Origin: Macrostomum hystrix
Taxonomy: Eukaryota > Platyhelminthes > Macrostomidae
Direction: 5' to 3'
Assembly: GCA_950097015.1 (NCBI GenBank)
Contig: CATNEN010000039.1
Coordinates: 17,206,501-17,270,500, forward strand
Length of the DNA stretch: 64,000 nt
The first letter of the stretch is position 1, and the number at the start of each line of letters is the position of its first letter. Below are positions 1-10,178 of the stretch, piece after piece. The notes below the pieces were generated by a model that searched no databases, was not told the origin of the DNA, and saw nothing but the letters and a program-made list of their open reading frames with translations. Both the position numbers and the translations under genes were made by a program.

Positions 1-2
1 AG

Positions 3-1625
3 CACTCGTGCCAAAGTCCCCACTGTAGAATTCAACATCGCGGTTCCATCCGCTATCGGCTCGTCATCAAGTTGGTCGAGGCGGACGGCTCGGCGTCTCC
101 GCCCAATCAGGACACGCCTCGTCCGACTCCTTCGCCGCCGCCGACGCCGCCGAAGCGGCCCTCCCAGCCGAACAGAATTACGCCAAACTCCATCTCTGCC
201 GAGTTTCGTCAGGCGGCATTTCCGCTGGAGGCATTTCCATCGACTGACTCCCGTCAAACCAGCTGTTCCGATGCTGCTACAGCGATGCCTGCAGAACAAG
301 CGACTGAGTTTTCAACGCCTAGACGCCCAGCTCCATCGTTGCAGCCTTCGACACTGAGTTCGACAGGGTCGTTGTTAACGAAGGACCAGCCTGAAGTTCT
401 GAACCGCAATGCCCCCAATACTGGTGGTTCTGTCAACGCTAGTCTGCAGCGAGCTCCATTGAGCCTGCGGGAGCTGATTGCCTCATCGCACGCGGACAAA
501 AGGCTTGAAGTGCCAGCAGAAGCTGATGCTTCTGTAAGGTGCAAAACATTTCCCAAATTACACAAGGTCACCGCTCAAATTCTGTGGCAGCATCTGGAGA
601 CCACGGCTCTGCTACCGCCGCCGCCAACAAGCAGATCTGCAATCACCACTAAGATGACGCTTGTGGACATTGGTGCTCATAATTGCCTGCTACAGGTGCA
701 CCAGGAGAAGCAGTCCACTGTGAAGGACGGACCTCCAACAGATCTGGCAGTTTTTCAAGCCCGAGATTGCGAATTTCGCGGTCGCGTTTGCATGGTCGCC
801 CAGATTCCAAGACTCTCGCGCATGCCAGACATTGCTGAAACTGTTGAAGGCTCAAATCAGCGGGCCGAAGCTGACTCGAAGCAGTCTGTGGCAACTGACG
901 CTGTGGATCATGCGACAGCGACAAGACCCGAGTCGACAACGGCGTTCGTTGGTCGCGTTGCACAGACGGTGCAACGGTTCAATTCCATGTCGATACCGAA
1001 TATGAAGGAAGCTGTCAAGAAGTCAGCAGTTGTGATTCCAAAAACGATCATTCAGCAGAGGCAGCTGCGTCAGAACAACCTGCTGCAGAAGAGGCTAGGC
1101 GAGCTGAAGCATAATAATCAATATTCAGTTTCAGCAACGGCGTCGTCGAAAACGACCGCTGAAGTCAGGCCTGTGCTTAGAGCCACCAGTGAGAAGGAAC
1201 CTATTTCAATAGTCGACACGAATTGTGTTCAAACTGCTGAGTCAGCTGATACCAAGACAAGGATGAGCCTGTCCGACCTGTTGGCTCGATTTGAGTCTCT
1301 CGACAGGCGCAGGTGTGAACGAACGGCAGCTTCAAAGGCGATGGCTAGCGAGGCAGCGGCCAGGGTGGCATCGGCTGGGCTGAAGACGCCAGCTTCAACT
1401 GCTCCACTTGAGCTGCCTCAACCGGCCATAGAAATGGTTGCTGACGCCTCGACGGTAGGTAAGGACAAACCTTGCCTCTCAGGCGAAGTGAATCCTGAGA
1501 CTCAGCAGCGACTGGAAATCTCAGAATCGAATGTTCAATTCTCGTGTGCCGACATCTTAATTTACTTCTTCGTGGTACTGCTAGTACTGATAGTAGCCTA
1601 TGTAATACATACTGAATTAATTTAA
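3..1625 (+). CDS. Proline-rich tail-anchored membrane protein, 3' part of the gene
   Basis: The reading frame is open from base 3 to the TAA at 1623-1625 with no ATG near the window edge, so this is the last exon or exons of a longer gene. The first in-frame ATG is near 285; a TTG at 72 is not a credible eukaryotic start. The N-terminal part is rich in Pro, Ser and Thr (a PPTPPKRP-type stretch), and the middle is Ala/Ser/Gln-rich and probably disordered. The last 25 residues form one hydrophobic helix (LIYFFVVLLVLIVAYVI) ending 5 residues before the stop, the layout of a tail-anchored (type IV) protein of the ER, nuclear or mitochondrial outer membrane. I do not recognise the family. The residues before the Pro-rich part (about 3-80) look like the end of a beta-rich domain. 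Confidence 0.7.
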   Translation, partial: HSCQSPHCRIQHRGSIRYRLVIKLVEADGSASPPNQDTPRPTPSPPPTPPKRPSQPNRITPNSISAEFRQAAFPLEAFPSTDSRQTSCSDAATAMPAEQATEFSTPRRPAPSLQPSTLSSTGSLLTKDQPEVLNRNAPNTGGSVNASLQRAPLSLRELIASSHADKRLEVPAEADASVRCKTFPKLHKVTAQILWQHLETTALLPPPPTSRSAITTKMTLVDIGAHNCLLQVHQEKQSTVKDGPPTDLAVFQARDCEFRGRVCMVAQIPRLSRMPDIAETVEGSNQRAEADSKQSVATDAVDHATATRPESTTAFVGRVAQTVQRFNSMSIPNMKEAVKKSAVVIPKTIIQQRQLRQNNLLQKRLGELKHNNQYSVSATASSKTTAEVRPVLRATSEKEPISIVDTNCVQTAESADTKTRMSLSDLLARFESLDRRRCERTAASKAMASEAAARVASAGLKTPASTAPLELPQPAIEMVADASTVGKDKPCLSGEVNPETQQRLEISESNVQFSCADILIYFFVVLLVLIVAYVIHTELI

Positions 1626-1963
1626 ATACTACTTAAAGTAGATTACAGGGACCGAAACGCCTAATTATTTCACTTTGATCAATGTCTTAGCAGAGCATTT
1701 TTAGCCCAAATTCTGATTTTATTTTTGCTTCCATTCTCTGGAAGTTTATTACTTTTTTCTCCCAGTAAGTTGGCAGAATTTTACGACGCATTACAAATAC
1801 CAATAGCAGCGATAGTCATACGAATACTTCATTTTTGCTGTCAATTAACTCAAAATATATTAGACTAATTAGTCAGCACTTCACTCTGAGAGTAGTTGCT
1901 GAGCAGCAGATTCTGGTAGAAATTGCTAAAATAATGCCGAATTCTCAATCTGGCTAATTCAGA

Positions 1964-1969
1964 AATAAA
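1964..1969 (+). terminator. Poly(A) signal of the tail-anchored gene
   Basis: AATAAA about 340 bases after the stop codon, in AT-rich 3'UTR-like sequence. A minus-strand ATTAAA (reverse complement at about 2013-2018) faces it, so the two convergent transcripts may end within 50 bases of each other. Confidence 0.5.
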
Positions 1970-2058
1970 GCACACCAAAAACAGCGAAGGCAATGTGACA
2001 TAAAAACATATGCTTTAATATTTACTGTTGATTTTTTAACAAAACAAGACGCTTCCGT

Positions 2059-2665
2059 CCTTACTCAGCATAGAACCAGCTTCCCTCCTCACTCACTCAG
2101 CCTAGAACCAGCTTCCCTCCTCACTCACTCAGCCTAGAACCAGCTTCCCTCCTCACTCACTCAGCCTAGAACCAGCTTCCCTCCTCACTCACTCAGCATA
2201 GAACCAGCTTCCCTCCTCACTCACACAGCATAGAACCAGCTTCCCTCCTCACTCACTCAGCCTAGAACCAGCTTCCCTCCTCACTCACACAGCATAGAAC
2301 CAGCTTCCCTCCTCACTCACACAGCATAGAACCAGCTTTCCTCCTCACTCACACAGCATAGAACCAGCTTCCCTCCTCACTCAGCAATGAACCAGCTTCC
2401 CTCCTCACTCAGCAATGAACCAGCTTCCCTCCTCACTCAGCAATGAACCAGCTTCCCTCCTCACTCAGCAATGAACCAGCTTCCCTCCTCACTCAGCAAT
2501 GAACCAGCTTCCCTCCTCAATCACTCACACAGCCTAAAGCCAGCTTCCCTCCTCACTCACTCACACAGCCTAAAGCCAGCTTCCCTCCTCACTCACTCAC
2601 ACAGCCTAAAGCCAGCTTCCCTCCTCACTCACTCAGAATAGAACCAGCTTCCCTCCTCACTCACA
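2059..2665. repeat. Minisatellite, about 28-36-bp unit, core AGAACCAGCTTCCCTCCTCA
   Basis: About 20 tandem copies share the core AACCAGCTTCCCTCCTCACT. A shorter form with GCAATG occupies about 2385-2515, and a variant with CCTAAAGCC lies near 2530-2625. The array abuts the donor of the minus-strand exon ending at 2708, so it is either the next intron or the 3'UTR of that gene. Confidence 0.95.
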
Positions 2666-2707
2666 CAGCCTAGAACGAGCTCCTTGAGGAAACTCCTGGC
2701 TGCTCAC

Positions 2708-5700
2708 CTTCATCCAGTCCTTGGTGCTTGCTGGCGCTGCTTCTTGCTTCTCAGCAGCCTCCGGTGGCGGTCGGCGCATCGGAAAGGACAACAGCCGATG
2801 CTTGACTTGGCCTGTGGCGAGGCCGTTGGGGCTGGAGGACTGTTGCATCGACACCCAGCAGCGCGGCACCTGACCCTCGGCATTCGTACAGGCAACGAAT
2901 TCCGGCCTGTGCCAGCTCCGAGTCCCCAGCTGGATTTTGAACAGTTTTCTTTTGAAGTCGTCGCTCATCTTAAAAATCTGCGAGCCGTGACCGTCGGGCG
3001 TCGGGCTGGCAACAACCAGCTGATCGTCGGTTGGGTCGATGTCGAATCCTAGGAACCGTGGCTGCGGTAGCTCCTTGGAGGCCTGAAACCAGAACAAAAT
3101 TCAGTCTGGAGACATTGTGTTTTTTTATTTAATATTTTCATTGAGGTTTTGTATTCTACACCGTATTTGCATCCGCCTCTCGCTCCCAGGTCCCTGAGCC
3201 CGATTCCGCGGCAAAGCCGCATTTATTTGGGTTGAAGCTGCGGAGAGAAGGCTTGGTGGCTTGTCGTGCAATCTACGCCCTTAAGGGCCAAGGCACTGAG
3301 AAAGTGTACACTGCCTGACGATGAGAAAGTCAGGGGCAGATGTACACACCAGTGTGAGTGTGTGCCTGCGTACAGTATCTGTGTGCGTGTGTGCTCATTA
3401 TTCAGTGGAAGAGGCAGAATTGCCTACAGCCCTACAGCCTTCCTACAAATATTATCTACTCTGTTTTTTCATTCTGTGGCTTTATCATTTGGTATAGGCC
3501 ATTCGTTAAGTAAGTCTACAAGACCTCTCTCCACGGTCGCACCCCTAATGTAGCTCAGGATCATTGGTGCGCGAGGAGTGAGTTCCGAAACGATACATTC
3601 GGTTATAATTCGGTTATAATTCGGTTATAATTATAAATTGTTTCAGCAAAAGTTTCGTCTAACTTCACTACGAAACAAGTTATAATAAAATAACGTATAG
3701 TTCGCCTCACCTCCACTAGAGGTTGTAGCCTAGTGGTTAGGGCGTCGGACTCACGACTTGAAGGTCGGGGGTTCGATTCCTGACTCCCCTGAACAATTTG
3801 TGTCCTTTAGCAAGACACTTAACTCTGCATTGCTTCAGTTCACCCAGCTGTTAAATGGGTACCAGCATCAGCTGGGATAATTGAAGGTGGGTGTGGCGTC
3901 CCCCCAGTCCATGGACTGAACAGCTGTACGCAGCCTTCAGATGCGCCGCGCATTAGCTGCGGCTGTGCTGTCGGCTGCACATCTGACCCAATTGGGGCAG
4001 GTGTAATCAATTAATCAATTATAGTTCGCAATGATATGAAACTGAAAACTTGGTCAGTTACTAGCGATGGAGACCTGATTAGTGCCGAGAAACACGAATG
4101 TGCGTCAGTGCGATTAAGAATTTTTCTGATCTTATCGTGTGCACTGTAAACTCTTAAGTTATAAAAAATGCTACATTTTCAACTGTTGCCCCTACAGTGA
4201 AGCCGTTTCTAAGGCCCGACCATTTTTATTAACCATTTGCGTTTGCTGCATCTGCGCCGATTGAGACAGCTACGATAATAATTTCATAATTTTTCCGTTT
4301 TAACGCGTTGTTAACTTTTTTAGCAATATTAATTTGTTTGGTTGAAATTAAAAGCAGCCACTTCGGCGGCACCCAACCCAACATGACCGGATGTTCATGG
4401 TCGCCGTCGATGTCCTTATCAGATAGTGAATTGTTTAGTTAGAGAGAGGCAACCTAAGGGTATCTACAATCACGAGCAAATAAATTTGGCTAGATTTCCA
4501 CATTGTATACAGGCGAATACCTGTATTCAAACTCAAGGCATTGCCGGGGCCTGTGTGGCGACCTTATCAAATGTTTACAGTGAAATGGCTGAAATAAGAA
4601 TTTCACATATTTATATATGTCAGCTAGTAAGAAACGCAGGGTAAGGGAGATTGGGTTATTTTAAGCAACGTGAGCATTGTAATTTTTTTGACAGGCAATT
4701 TAATCTTACGTTTTTCGTAAACGTTAAACGAGCGTACAGTTAAAACAAATAGTTCATTTTTATGTTGTTCGTTTCTATACGAGCGTATCGTCATTATTAA
4801 AGTAATATATTATTTATTTAATTATGTTTTCCTAATGAAATTGTGGTGACGTGACTCTGGTTGCGGCTAGCAGGCCCAGTCGAGGGCAAGATGCTGCTGG
4901 TGGTCCTCGATGCCCACTCCAAGTGGATGGACGTGCATGTCATGACGTCCAAAACTTCGGCTGCGACCATCCAGAGGCTGCGGCAGAGCTTCTGCACTCA
5001 TGGGCTGCCAGACATCATCGTGACGGACAGCGAGGAGATGGAGAAGTTTCTGCAGCAGAACGGCATCCGGCACGTGCGGACCGCGCCCTACCACCCGGCG
5101 GCCAACGGGCAGGCGGAGCGAGCGGTCCAAACGCTAAAGAAGTCGCTGGCGAAGCAGAAGAGCGGCTCGCTGGAGAACCGGGTGGCGCGCTTCCTGCTGA
5201 CCTACCGCGTGACGCCCCACGCCACGACTGGCGCCCCGCCATGTCAGCTGCTGATGGGGAGGCGGCTGCGGTCCCTACTCGATCGAGTGCGGCCCGATCT
5301 TCCAGCGAGGGTGGCTCTCCAGCAAGCGATACAGAAACAGCAACACGACGCCAACGCCCGTGATCGCCACATCGAGGTAGGCGATGCTGTGGTGGCGAGA
5401 GACTTCGCGGCAGATGGCAGATGGAAGCTTGCAGTGGTGACTGCCAGCGTCTTTCTCGTGCCAGTTCGACGACGGCCGGCAGGCTCAGCGCCACATCGAT
5501 CAGCTGCGCAAGCCGCTGCCAACCGCGCCAGCCGCTGCGGCCCAGGAGTCGGAAACCGAGCCGGTCGCGGAACCGGCGGCAGCGGAAACCCAGACATCTG
5601 CTGCGGCAGCTGCTGTCGCCAGCGACGCCGCAGGCACGGGCAACTCGGTGCCGATTCGACGGTCAACCAGACAGCGAGCTGCACCTGACAGACTGAGCTT

Positions 5701-8022
5701 TTTTTTAGTCACTGACATTTTTTTGTCATGACTTTTGCTTTGCTTCATGGTTAATTACTTTGATTGCTTTATTCCCCGGTTCCAGATTTTTTTGTGGGGA
5801 GGGATGTGGTGACGTGACTCTGGTTGCGGCTGGCTAAGGCAGGTGTGTTGTGCACCTGCCCGCACGTTATCTAATTATTTAGATGTAGATGTAAAGTGTG
5901 TGTACGTGCTTTTAACCTTTTAACGTTTCTATCCTATGTGCACGCGCGGAGTCCCTAATACTGCTATCGATTTGATCAATATAAAAGTCACTGCATCATC
6001 TCTTTGAGAGGTTGAGAATCGTTCTACGAGTTGGGATCTGTGGAGTGAACCATCTATTGTGTGTGTGTCTTGGGATCTGTGGAGTGAACCATCTATTGTG
6101 TGTGTGTCTTGGGATCTGTGGAGTGAACCATCTATTGTGTGTCTGTCTTGAGATCTGTGGAGTGAACCATCTATTGTGTGTCTGTCTTGAGATCTGTGGA
6201 GTGAACCATCTATTGTGTGTCTGTCTTGAGATCTGTGGAGTGAACCATCTATTGTGTGTGTGTCTTGGGATCTGTGGAGTGAACCATCTATTGTGTGTGT
6301 GTCTTGGGATCAGTGGAGTGAACCATCTATTGTGTGTCTGTCTTGGGATCTGTGGATTGAACCATCTATTGTGTGTGTGTCTTGGGATCTGTGGATTGAA
6401 CCATCTATTGTGTGTGTGTCTTGGGATCCGTGGAGTGAATCATCTATTGTGTGTCTGTCTTGGGATCTGTGGAGTGAACCATCTATTGTGTGTCTGTCTT
6501 GGGATATGTGGAGTGAACCATCTATTGTGTGTCTGTCTTGGGATCTGTGGATTGAACCATCTATTGTGTGTGTGTCTTGGGATCCGTGGAGTGAATCATC
6601 TATTGTGTGTCTGTCTTGAGATCTGTGGAGTGAACCATCTATTGTGTGTCTGTCTTGGGATCTGTGGAGTGAACCATCTATTGTGTGTCTGTCTTGGGAT
6701 CTGTGGAGTGAACCATCTATTGTGTGTCTGTCTTGAGATCTGTGGAGTGAACCATCTATTGTGTGTCTGTCTTGAGATCTGTGGAGTGAACCATCTATTG
6801 TGTGTCTGTCTTGAGATCTGTGGAGTGAACCATCTATTGTGTGTGTGTCTTGGGATCTGTGGAGTGAACCATCTGTGGAGTGAACACACAACCATCTATT
6901 GTGTGTGTGTGTGTCCTGGGACGAGTACAATCTTAAGCAAAGTCTTTTTACATAAACAATTACTTCTATTGTCATTATCATAAAATAAGTTATCACTCAC
7001 ACTAAATTGCCACTGTTTCAAATGGGTTTTACTCCAAAGCCTTTCTCGTGAGAGTTTATAAGCTTCAGAGAAGCCATTTTTTGTTTTCTTTTACTTTTGT
7101 TTTTCTGGTATTACTCACAAAGCTCGTCAGTTCAAATAAAATATGTTAGTCTTTGTTCAAAGAGATTTCATGTTATTCCGTTCAAAAAACACCTATTGTT
7201 ATCATGCTTGTTTTACTGAATTGAAATCCTAGGAAAATTCTTCGTTACTGATTTACTCACCTGTTCAACCACGCCGTCAAAACTGCAGCGCACAATAGCT
7301 GACAACGGCACAGAAGCATCTCCAACCTTTCTCTTCAGGTGTCCGCAAACGTACAGTCGCTCTTTGTACACCTTGACATCGGTTGGGCGCAGCTTGACGC
7401 CGCCGTGAAGCCGGATCTGCAAGATTTTGCACGCCTTGGCCATCAACAGATCCGAGCTGGCCGACTTTGACCGCGTGTCCAGCCTCAGAATGTCTGGCGA
7501 GTCTTTGAAGATCAAGAAGGCCAGGCCGTTGTTGGACATTGCTATCCCCACAATGTCACCGTCCACTAACGGACGATTCTGCTCCTCGGCGTTTTCCTGG
7601 GCGTCGCCAGTGGAGTCCAGGAGCAGATTCTCCCGGCTGCTGGCGTTGAACTCCTCGTCGGCTCGCAGGCTGGCCACGTTCAGCAGCATGAAGGTTCGAT
7701 AGCCACCGCGGCTGCTGGCTTTGGGACTGAGTCCGGTACTCTCCGGCGCGATATTCTCTTCGTCGGTTTCCAGCAGCGGCTGGTGCAGAAGCTGATGATC
7801 GTCGTGGCCTCTGACCGGGATGTAGGCACTCAGAATGTCGCTGAGGCGTTTCAGACTGTCGCGACCTTTGGTGCGCCGAAATGTGACCGGGGCGCCGGGG
7901 GCAAAGGAGCCCAGGTCGACGCTGGGTTCGTCGGCCGCTGCTATGTCAGCCTCCATGCTGCTGCCGGCTGGGTGCTCTTTCTCATGGCGTCGACGAAGAG
8001 CTGCGGTGTCCGCTGCAGCCAT
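2708..8022 (-). CDS. Unknown cytosolic protein, two exons seen (possible beta-propeller)
   Basis: Exons (transcript order) are 8022-7261 and 3082-2708. The start is ATG at 8022 in a good context (ATCATGG) after a possible 5'UTR acceptor near 8052. Exon 1 has 254 codons and ends CAG|GTGAGT; exon 2 opens after TTTCAG and has 125 codons, both in phase 0. Residues 1-130 are charged and low-complexity. Residues about 165-379 contain repeated beta-strand blocks such as VGIAMSNNGLAFLIF, DVKVYKERLYVCG and LGFDIDPTDDQLVVAS, which look like blades of an NHL/WD-like propeller (inference). There is no signal peptide or membrane helix. The 3' end is uncertain: the AAG|GTGAGC at 2708 is a good donor, but reading through gives a stop near 2657 followed by the minisatellite as 3'UTR. 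The 4.2-kb intron holds SINEs, a gypsy relic and a 39-bp array. Confidence 0.65.
3160..3440 (+). mobile_element. SINE family B copy, 5'-degraded
   Basis: Aligns by eye to the full-length copy at 57677-58025: the B-box-like CCCGATTCCGCGG, the GGAGAGAAGGCTT block, the TGTACACTGCCTGACGATGA block and the GCGTGTGTGCTCA end. A short inverted piece of the same family lies at about 3505-3545. It sits in the intron of the minus-strand gene. Confidence 0.75.
3706..4019 (+). mobile_element. SINE family A, full-length with 10-bp target-site duplication
   Basis: The tRNA-like head has an A-box region (TAGTGGTTAGGGCGTCGG) and a B-box (GGGGGTTCGATTCC), followed by an unrelated body (GTCCATGGACTGAACAGC, GGCTGTGCTGTCGGCTGCAC) and a short AATCAATTAATCAAT tail. 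A perfect duplication TATAGTTCGC flanks it at 3696-3705 and 4020-4029. Pol III promoter boxes plus target duplication mark a LINE-mobilised SINE. Other copies are at about 10736, 11420, 22920, 27338 and 58115. Confidence 0.9.
4021..4840. other. AT-rich intron sequence, nothing recognised
   Basis: Between the SINE and the LTR relic. The small ORF at 4426-4644 has no recognisable similarity and no context. Confidence 0.5.
4888..5731 (+). pseudogene. Ty3/gypsy integrase and Pol C-terminus, degraded
   Basis: The integrase catalytic core is clear: VVLDAHSKWMDV carries the first Asp, IIVTDSEE the second, and YHPAANGQAERAV the catalytic Glu. The residues normally following the second Asp (an N-G-x-x-F block) are missing, so the active site is damaged. 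A C-terminal chromo/GPY-like part follows (EVGDAVVARDF). Near 5450 the frame shifts; the tail continues in another frame as DDGRQAQRHIDQLRKPL and ends with RRSTRQRAAPDRLSF, a typical gypsy Pol C-terminus, with the stop at 5729-5731. There is no start codon of its own, because it is the 3' remnant of a polyprotein. It lies antisense within an intron of the minus-strand gene and is not expected to be functional. Confidence 0.85.
5980..5987 (+). promoter_or_regulatory. TATA box in the relic LTR
   Basis: TATAAAAG about 175 bases into the 3' LTR, the usual U3 promoter place. Any transcript would run into the 39-bp array. Confidence 0.4.
6031..6895. repeat. Minisatellite, 39-bp unit, about 22 copies
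   Basis: The unit contains GGATCTGTGGAGTGAACCAT followed by CTATTGTGTGTSTGTCTTG. As 39 is 13 codons, it stays open in several frames on both strands, giving spurious 100-320-residue ORFs. It begins directly at the LTR relic and lies in the intron of the 2708-8022 gene. Confidence 0.95.
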
Positions 8023-8059
8023 GATGGATTCTTGCGATGTTGTCGCCTCTAACAGATGA

Positions 8060-8160
8060 TAGAGGAAGGTGAGTGGCTGAGATGTCAAATGCCTCCGCGC
8101 CGAGGCCACACTTATTTGGGACGTAGCCGCCGAGAGAAGGCTTGTCGTGAAAGACACCGC
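8060..8160 (+). mobile_element. SINE family B fragment
   Basis: CTCCGCGCCGAGGCCACACT and CGCCGAGAGAAGGCTTGTCG match the central block of the full copy at 57677-58025. It lies in the 5' region of the 2708-8022 gene. Confidence 0.5.
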
Positions 8161-8324
8161 ACGTCTCACGCCCCAGCGCCAACGCACACAACTCACACAA
8201 CGCAGAACAGGCACACAGAAAGGTAGGAGCGAAGCTATTATTTCAAGCTTTGATTGCACGAAATATGGTGCACCTCCGCCGGTCGCTACAGTCCAAACCC
8301 ACCAACAAGTCCCGAAATTAATCG

Positions 8325-8402
8325 TGACTTGAAGGGTGAATCGAACTAGCGTCCTTTGGAGTGCGAGGCAGCGACGTTAGCCGCTGACCCACTCGCCCCC
8401 TG
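8325..8402 (-). mobile_element. Third tRNA-like SINE head (family C)
   Basis: Read on the minus strand: GTGGGTCAGCGGCTAACGTC (A-box-like), an anticodon-arm-like segment, then GCTAGTTCGATTCACC (B-box). It is too divergent and too poorly paired for a functional tRNA, and its body differs from families A and B. Confidence 0.45.
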
Positions 8403-8444
8403 GATTCGCCATAGAACAATGAACATAGTACAGAGCAATTTTTG

Positions 8445-8600
8445 TTCTTGTCACCAGGGTATTTTCACAGTTGTCACAAAAAAACGAGATCGCTGAATAT
8501 CTCGAAGATCCTGGCTAGGACGGTTTTGAAAATTACGTGTACACACCTGTGTGCGTGTGTGCTCAGGAATCAGCGAAATGGGCGGAATTGCCTCCTATTT
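8445..8600 (+). repeat. Dispersed repeat D piece followed by SINE-B tail
   Basis: About 8445-8530 (CTTGTCACCAGGGT ... ATCGCTGAATATCTCGA) resembles 43630-43700. About 8537-8597 (TACACACCTGTGTGCGTGTG ... CAGCGAAATGGGCGGAATTG) is the 3' part of SINE family B. Confidence 0.5.
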
Positions 8601-9169
8601 TAGCAATTTGGTGGAAAAAAAGTTACTTACGTAAATCAAATTGAGACCCAATACTCGTTTGCGGAAGTCTTGGGTGTTGCAAATTGACGTCAGACAGTTA
8701 AATTCGACCTTGCTTGAACTGATACTTGTGTTAATAACTATACTAAACTCTATATAAATATTCAGCATGCGTTTCCTGGTGCACACAATCAGCTATAAAA
8801 TGTGCAGAGGTACAGAGGAAAGTGTCTAACCCGTCAGTGTCCGCAGCTATTGGCCTAGCTAGAAAATTTCAACTCTGTGCCTATGCACTCAATACTAGTG
8901 AGTGCTGCGTACACGAAACAACTTATAGTTGGTGAATTGTGGAATTCGCTGCACATATTGCGCAGTATAGGCCGTGCATGTTTGCATCTGTCGCAGCCCA
9001 TCAAACTGATCTCTCAAGTAACGAAGCATTAGAGCTATAGAGCTTGTAGTCGCTAATGCGAAATGAAGAAACGCGCACGAAGTGCAAATAATAATTTCAG
9101 TGTATGAGGGGCTTTTTAGGGTTAATAATTTTGTTCATGTTTTTTGTATATCTTCGAATTGCAAGAGGT

Positions 9170-9535
9170 AAAAACTCAAAGTCTGGGAACTCAAGGTCTG
9201 GGAACTCAAGGTCTGGGAACTCAAGACCTGGGAACTCAAGGCCTGGGAACTCAATTTCTCGGAACTCAAGGTCTCGGAACTCAAGTTCTCGGAACTCAAG
9301 GTCTGGGAACTCAAGGTCTGGGAATTCAAGGTCTGGGAACTCAAGGTCTGGGAACTCAAGGTCTGGGAACTCAAGGTCTGGGAACTCAAGGTCTGGGAAC
9401 TCAAGTTCTCGGAACTCAAGGTCTGGGAACTCAAGTTCTCGGAACTCAAGTTCTGGGAACTCAAGGTCTCAGAGCTCAAGCTCTCGGAGCTCAGGGTCTC
9501 GGAATTCAAGGTCTTGGAACTCAAGGCTTTTAATT
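9170..9535. repeat. Minisatellite, 15-bp unit GGTCTGGGAACTCAA
   Basis: About 24 copies with variants (GTTCTC, GACCTG). The 15-bp period keeps all frames open. The plus-strand ORF 9104-9628 begins with a hydrophobic stretch (LGLIILFMFFVYL) and then reads SGNSR repeats; with no splice or promoter support I treat it as a by-product of the array. Confidence 0.9.
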
Positions 9536-9978
9536 AAAGCGAAAACGAGTTTCCTGTGCTGTGAATTGTACTGTAAAGAACCAATTGGCCTTCAAACTGC
9601 TAAATTATTCATAGCGTATTTTGATTAAGTCAAACTGCCCGCAGAGCCTGGAGAGTTAATTAAGAAAATCTGGGCAACCTAATGATGGCCCCAGAATCTG
9701 GCGATAACTTTTTAAGCTGTTTTTGCGGTCTCGCGCTGCCAGGTTTATAAATTATTCAAATACAAAACCGCCGCTGTATATAAATTCTTTTAGACCACGG
9801 CAGAATAGTCTCACATAAGAGTCGAGCAGTGAATCGAGAGCTGCTCTGAGCTCGTCATTTTAATTTTAATTTTCCTATTTTAGGCTGGTATTTAGCAGGC
9901 CAGTGTGCAAGCTCGAGTGTACCCACACGTACATTCTGGAGTGTTGCCAGAATATTAACTAGCTGCGCTGTGCACATT

Positions 9979-10100
9979 CTCTCTCTCTCTCTTTCGCTCT
10001 CTACCGAGTCTAGTTCGAATGTGCGAGCATTCGTTGCCTAGGACAACAAGTTGTTATAATAGCCCCCAGTTTTGTCTGACCAATTCTACCCGGCGCCAAT
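9979..10100 (+). promoter_or_regulatory. Probable promoter region of the DPY30-domain gene
   Basis: A TC-rich tract (CTCTCTCTCTCTCTTTCGCT, about 9979-10000) is followed by two CCAAT-type boxes (GACCAATT near 10078, GCCAATTT near 10095), 80-100 bases before the ATG at 10179. Weak evidence, placed by proximity. Confidence 0.3.
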
Positions 10101-10178
10101 TTGAATTCATTTAGTCGCAAAGTATTCTGAAACAAATATTCTGTGAAGAAAGTGTTTTAATACAGTAACAATCGAAGC

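Larger units (their letters stand above)
4842..6030 (+). mobile_element. Ty3/gypsy LTR retrotransposon relic with large internal deletion
   Basis: A 27-bp LTR start (TGTGGTGACGTGACTCTGGT... at 4842-4868) is fused directly to the integrase region. The same 27 bases recur at 5805-5831, just after a polypurine tract (GTGGGGAGGGA, 5794-5804), as the start of the 3' LTR. Gag, protease, RT and RNase H are absent, so an LTR-to-integrase deletion removed most of the element. The 3' LTR contains TATAAAAG at 5980-5987. Its right end is not found because a 39-bp minisatellite begins at about 6030. Confidence 0.85.

Noticed and set aside
3720-3790. Possible functional tRNA gene
   Set aside because: A/B boxes are present but the stems do not pair; it is the head of a SINE with target duplication. 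Same for 10736-10815, 27540-27600 and 57680-57740.
6012-6996. ORFs of 323 and 228 codons through the 39-bp array
   Set aside because: Artefact of a period divisible by 3; open on both strands; no start context or splice signals.
9104-9628. 174-codon ORF with a hydrophobic start and SGNSR repeats
   Set aside because: Mostly 15-bp array, and other frames on both strands are equally open. Not excluded if a transcript exists.
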